From Vibrio pomeroyi (GTDB lineage Bacteria; Pseudomonadota; Gammaproteobacteria; Enterobacterales; Vibrionaceae): a DNA stretch of 64,000 nucleotides. The DNA lies in contig NZ_AP025506.1 of NCBI RefSeq assembly GCF_024347595.1, positions 3,286,001 through 3,350,000 on the forward strand, given 5' to 3'. Under the pieces are notes generated by a model. The model searched no databases. It was not told where the DNA came from and was given only the letters and a program-made list of their open reading frames with translations. This document shows positions 60,993 through 64,000 of the stretch, piece after piece (within the stretch, counting starts at the first letter, position 1; every line of letters starts with the position of its first letter). Both the position numbers and the translations under genes were made by a program.

Positions 60993-62129
60993 ATGCAATT
61001 ACCGAGTTTTCTTGAGGTCTACAAAGGCCTAATTTCCACCGACTCTATTAGTTCTACTGATCCAAGTTGGGATCATGGCAACGAAAAAGTGATCGAAAAA
61101 ATGGCTCAATGGTTTAAAGACTTGGGCTTTAGCGTAGAGGTCGTGGAAGTCGAGCCCGGCAAACATAATATGGTCGCAAAGATGGGGTCTGGTGAAGGTG
61201 GCTTGCTATTAGCAGGACACAGCGACACCGTGCCATTTGATGAAGGGCGTTGGAACTTCGACCCTCACGCACTGACAGAACACAATAATCGCTTCTACGG
61301 GTTGGGCACAGCCGACATGAAAGGCTTCTTCGCTTTTGTTTATGAAGCGGTAAAGAAGATGGATTGGAGCAAACAGGCGAAGCCACTTTACGTATTGGCA
61401 ACCTGCGATGAAGAGACCACCATGCTAGGCGCACGTCATTTTACGGAGAATGCACCATTTAAACCGGACTACTGCATCATTGGTGAGCCGACAAGCCTAG
61501 TGCCAATTCGCGGACACAAAGGTCACGTGGCAAATGCGGTGCGAGTAACCGGTAAATCAGGTCACTCTTCTGATCCAGCGTTAGGCGTCAACGCCATCGA
61601 AATCATGCATGAAGTGTTGTTTGCGTTAATGCAACTGCGTGACAAGTTAGTCAAAGAGTACCATCACCCGGGGTTTGCAATTCCAAGCCCTACTCTAAAC
61701 CTTGGTCATATTCACGGTGGCGACAGCGCTAACCGTATTTGTGGTTGCTGTGAACTGCACTACGATGTGCGTCCTTTACCGGGTATCAGCTTAGATGGCT
61801 TGGATAACATGCTGCGCAGCGCACTCAAAGAAGTTGAAGCAAAATGGCCGGGCAGAATTGAAATTACGCCACTGCACGAACCTATCCCGGGTTACGAGTG
61901 CCAACACGACCATCCATTTATCGGTGGCATGGAATCCGTTTGCGAAACTGAATCGCAAACCGTGAACTACTGTACTGAAGCACCTTTCCTTCAAGAGCTT
62001 TGCCCAACCTTAGTTTTGGGGCCTGGCTCAATCGACCAAGCTCACCAACCGGATGAGTTCTTAAGCTTCGATTTTATCGATCCAACGATTGATGTTCTGA
62101 GTAAATCCATCCGTAAATATTGTTTCTAG
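60993..62129 (+). CDS. argE: Acetylornithine deacetylase
   Basis: The 378-residue M20 metallopeptidase has [18 protein letters not shown] (metal histidine), [10 protein letters not shown] (bridging aspartate), [10 protein letters not shown] (catalytic Glu pair) and the C-terminal histidine near [15 protein letters not shown]. It removes acetate from N-acetylornithine. It is divergent from argCBG and followed by a terminator. A normal ArgE fits the presence of a separate NAGS domain (linear pathway). Confidence 0.96.
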   Translation: MQLPSFLEVYKGLISTDSISSTDPSWDHGNEKVIEKMAQWFKDLGFSVEVVEVEPGKHNMVAKMGSGEGGLLLAGHSDTVPFDEGRWNFDPHALTEHNNRFYGLGTADMKGFFAFVYEAVKKMDWSKQAKPLYVLATCDEETTMLGARHFTENAPFKPDYCIIGEPTSLVPIRGHKGHVANAVRVTGKSGHSSDPALGVNAIEIMHEVLFALMQLRDKLVKEYHHPGFAIPSPTLNLGHIHGGDSANRICGCCELHYDVRPLPGISLDGLDNMLRSALKEVEAKWPGRIEITPLHEPIPGYECQHDHPFIGGMESVCETESQTVNYCTEAPFLQELCPTLVLGPGSIDQAHQPDEFLSFDFIDPTIDVLSKSIRKYCF

Positions 62130-62156
62130 TTATTGCTACCCTTTCGATATTTTTTT

Positions 62157-62191
62157 ATAAAAGCCGCCCATAAAGGTGGCTTTTATTCTGT
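62157..62191 (+). terminator. Terminator after argE
   Basis: A 12-bp stem (62157-62168 with 62175-62186) has one G-U pair valid on the plus strand; T-rich sequence follows. It lies 28 bases after argE. The rest to 62386 is the ppc upstream region, A/T-rich, without a clear promoter. Confidence 0.82.
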
Positions 62192-62386
62192 TATCTCTGC
62201 CAAAGCCTGATCTTGTAATTAAATTTCACTTTATTCCGAAGTCTTGGAAAATTTACTTCTCCCGCATTTCGAAAACTAATAATTGCAAACTTAGAATGCT
62301 TTATTTGACTAGATACAGCAGTTTTCGCTAGATTGTGTACTTAACAAGGAACAATGGATGTAATTTTTTTACGAGGCAGGATGACA

Positions 62387-64000
62387 ATGAACGAGAAATA
62401 CGCCGCTCTCAAGAGTAACGTAAGCATGCTGGGACGCTTGCTAGGTAACACAATCCAAGATGCACATGGTGACGTTATCTTAGAGAAAGTGGAAACTATC
62501 CGTAAACTTTCCAAATCCGCCCGCGCAGGCAACAAGGCTGACCGTGACAGCCTAGTTGAAGAAATCAAAAACCTGCCGAACGAACAACTCACTCCTGTTG
62601 CTCGTGCATTTAACCAATTTCTCAACCTCACCAACATGGCAGAGCAGTACCACACCATATCTCGCCACTGTGAGGAGCATGTTTGCGAACCAGACGTGCT
62701 GCAATCTCTATTTTCCAAATTAAACCAGAATGACATCAGCAAGCTAGACGCGGCTCAAGCCGTTCGCGACCTGAACATTGAACTCGTTCTGACTGCACAC
62801 CCAACAGAAATCACTCGTCGCACCATGATCAACAAGCTAGTTAAGATCAACGAGTGTCTGTCTAAATTAGAATTAAGCGACCTATCACACAAAGAGCGCG
62901 TGAAAACCGAACGTCGCCTAGAGCAACTTATCGCTCAAGGTTGGCACTCTGATGTGATTCGTCAGCAACGCCCAACACCACTTGATGAAGCTAAGTGGGG
63001 CTTTGCGGTTGTAGAAAACTCTCTATGGGAAGCCGTGCCTGACTTCCTACGTGAAATGGATGGCCGACTTAAAGGTTATCTTGGTGAAGGCCTGCCGATC
63101 GATGCTCGCCCAGTACACTTCTCATCTTGGATGGGCGGTGACCGCGATGGTAACCCATTCGTAACGCACACCATCACTAAAGAAGTGTTGCGCCTATCTC
63201 GCTGGAAAGCTGCTGATCTTTACCTAGGCGACGTAAACGAACTAATTACCGAACTGTCGATGACTAAGTGTAATGATGCGGTTCGTGATCTAGCAGGCGA
63301 TGAGCACGAAGCTTACCGTGCAATCCTGAAGAACCTACGCACTCTGCTGAACAACACGCTAGAAGTGCTGGATGCAAAACTGCATGACACTGAGGTTCCG
63401 AAGAAAGAAACACTACAGAACATCGACCAACTTTGGACTCCGCTTTACGCGTGTTACCAATCGCTGCACGAATGTGGCATGGGCGTAATCGCAGACGGTT
63501 CTCTGCTTGATACCCTACGCCGCCTAAAAGCGTTCGGTGTGCACCTAGTGCGTCTCGATGTTCGTCAAGAAAGTACTCGTCACTCAGATGTACTGTCTGA
63601 ACTGACTCGCTACCTAGGCATTGGCGATTACGACCAATGGAGCGAGCAAGACAAGATTGCTTTCTTAACCAATGAATTAAGCTCTAAGCGTCCATTACTT
63701 CCTCGCGATTGGGAGCCATCTGAACAGGTTAAAGAGGTTTTAGACACCTGTAAGGTCATTGCAGCCCAACCTCGTGAAGCCTTCGGTGCTTACGTAATTT
63801 CTATGGCTCGTACAGCATCAGATGTACTGGCTGTTCACTTGCTACTGCAAGAATGTGGCTGCCCATACCGCATGGACGTATGTCCACTGTTCGAAACGCT
63901 AGACGACTTGAACAACTCAGAAGCGGTAATGAAACAGCTGATGAGCATCGACTTGTACCGTGGCTTTATCCAGAACCACCAGATGGTGATGATCGGATAC
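62387..64000 (+). CDS. ppc: Phosphoenolpyruvate carboxylase (partial, 3' end missing)
   Basis: The first 538 codons are present and the gene continues beyond the window. It begins [20 protein letters not shown] as E. coli PEPC does, and has the catalytic-histidine block [12 protein letters not shown] (about 137-148) and [15 protein letters not shown] and DVRQESTRH. It carboxylates phosphoenolpyruvate to oxaloacetate. The ATG at 62387 is six bases from AGG; another in-frame ATG two codons upstream (62381) is too close to it. Its location after argE recalls the E. coli argE-ppc neighbourhood. Confidence 0.96.
   Translation, partial: MNEKYAALKSNVSMLGRLLGNTIQDAHGDVILEKVETIRKLSKSARAGNKADRDSLVEEIKNLPNEQLTPVARAFNQFLNLTNMAEQYHTISRHCEEHVCEPDVLQSLFSKLNQNDISKLDAAQAVRDLNIELVLTAHPTEITRRTMINKLVKINECLSKLELSDLSHKERVKTERRLEQLIAQGWHSDVIRQQRPTPLDEAKWGFAVVENSLWEAVPDFLREMDGRLKGYLGEGLPIDARPVHFSSWMGGDRDGNPFVTHTITKEVLRLSRWKAADLYLGDVNELITELSMTKCNDAVRDLAGDEHEAYRAILKNLRTLLNNTLEVLDAKLHDTEVPKKETLQNIDQLWTPLYACYQSLHECGMGVIADGSLLDTLRRLKAFGVHLVRLDVRQESTRHSDVLSELTRYLGIGDYDQWSEQDKIAFLTNELSSKRPLLPRDWEPSEQVKEVLDTCKVIAAQPREAFGAYVISMARTASDVLAVHLLLQECGCPYRMDVCPLFETLDDLNNSEAVMKQLMSIDLYRGFIQNHQMVMIGY

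Noticed and set aside
62341..62742. 133-codon minus-strand open frame over the start of ppc
   Set aside because: Fully antisense to the conserved ppc coding sequence.

Overview
This is a core-chromosome segment of a gammaproteobacterium, most probably a marine Vibrio of the Splendidus type. That rests on protein-level resemblance (fused ArgH-NAGS, Prx-Grx hybrid next to oxyR, DUF3624 protein, GlyGly-CTERM nuclease) and on gene order. The species is inference. I see no rRNA or tRNA genes, CRISPR array, transposase, prophage or integron.

Layout. (1) 1-6100, minus strand: start of the spc operon (rplE partial, rplX, rplN) and the complete S10 operon (rpsJ to rpsQ), separated by a terminator and a new promoter. 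(2) 6380-7135: bfr and bfd for iron storage and release. (3) 7370-12105: str operon (rpsL, rpsG, fusA, tuf) with a near-consensus promoter. (4) 12176-18470: tusBCD and yheO, fkpA, a WD40-like lipoprotein with slyX, isoaspartyl peptidase, slyD, yheV. (5) 18600-26985: kefB/kefG, then on the plus strand yheS, a TIGR02444-type gene, yheT, yheU, prkB and crp, the order also seen around E. coli crp. (6) 27170-33060, minus: arginine succinyltransferase-pathway genes (argD/astC, astA, astD), a DUF1338 gene and pabA. (7) 33257-35851: a secreted or surface nuclease. (8) 36237-47881, minus: trpS, gph, rpe, dam, damX, aroB, aroK, pilQPONM, with mrcA divergent. (9) 50688-54231: a peroxide-response cluster of oxyR, a peroxiredoxin-glutaredoxin and an unusual FAD disulfide oxidoreductase, with a readable OxyR operator. 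(10) 54548-62129: a RidA-like protein, a small zinc-ribbon membrane protein, argH(A), argG, argB, argC and divergent argE. (11) ppc runs off the right end.

How the genes work together. Most of the window is housekeeping: translation, sulfur relay for tRNA thiolation, protein folding, shikimate and arginine biosynthesis, competence/type IV pilus assembly and cell-wall synthesis. Arginine is treated twice, as catabolism at 28-32 kb and biosynthesis at 55-62 kb. The ArgH fusion supplies N-acetylglutamate synthase activity to the same gene cluster.

Hunt result. I find no convincing wholly new system. The observations most worth a second look are the oxyR / Prx-Grx / cysteine-tailed oxidoreductase unit, a two-box arginine operator placed directly before argH behind an argG terminator, a GCGTCC motif recurring at or near the starts of four translation transcripts, structured spacers in rpsG-fusA and aroK-pilQ, and two small intergenic repeat families.
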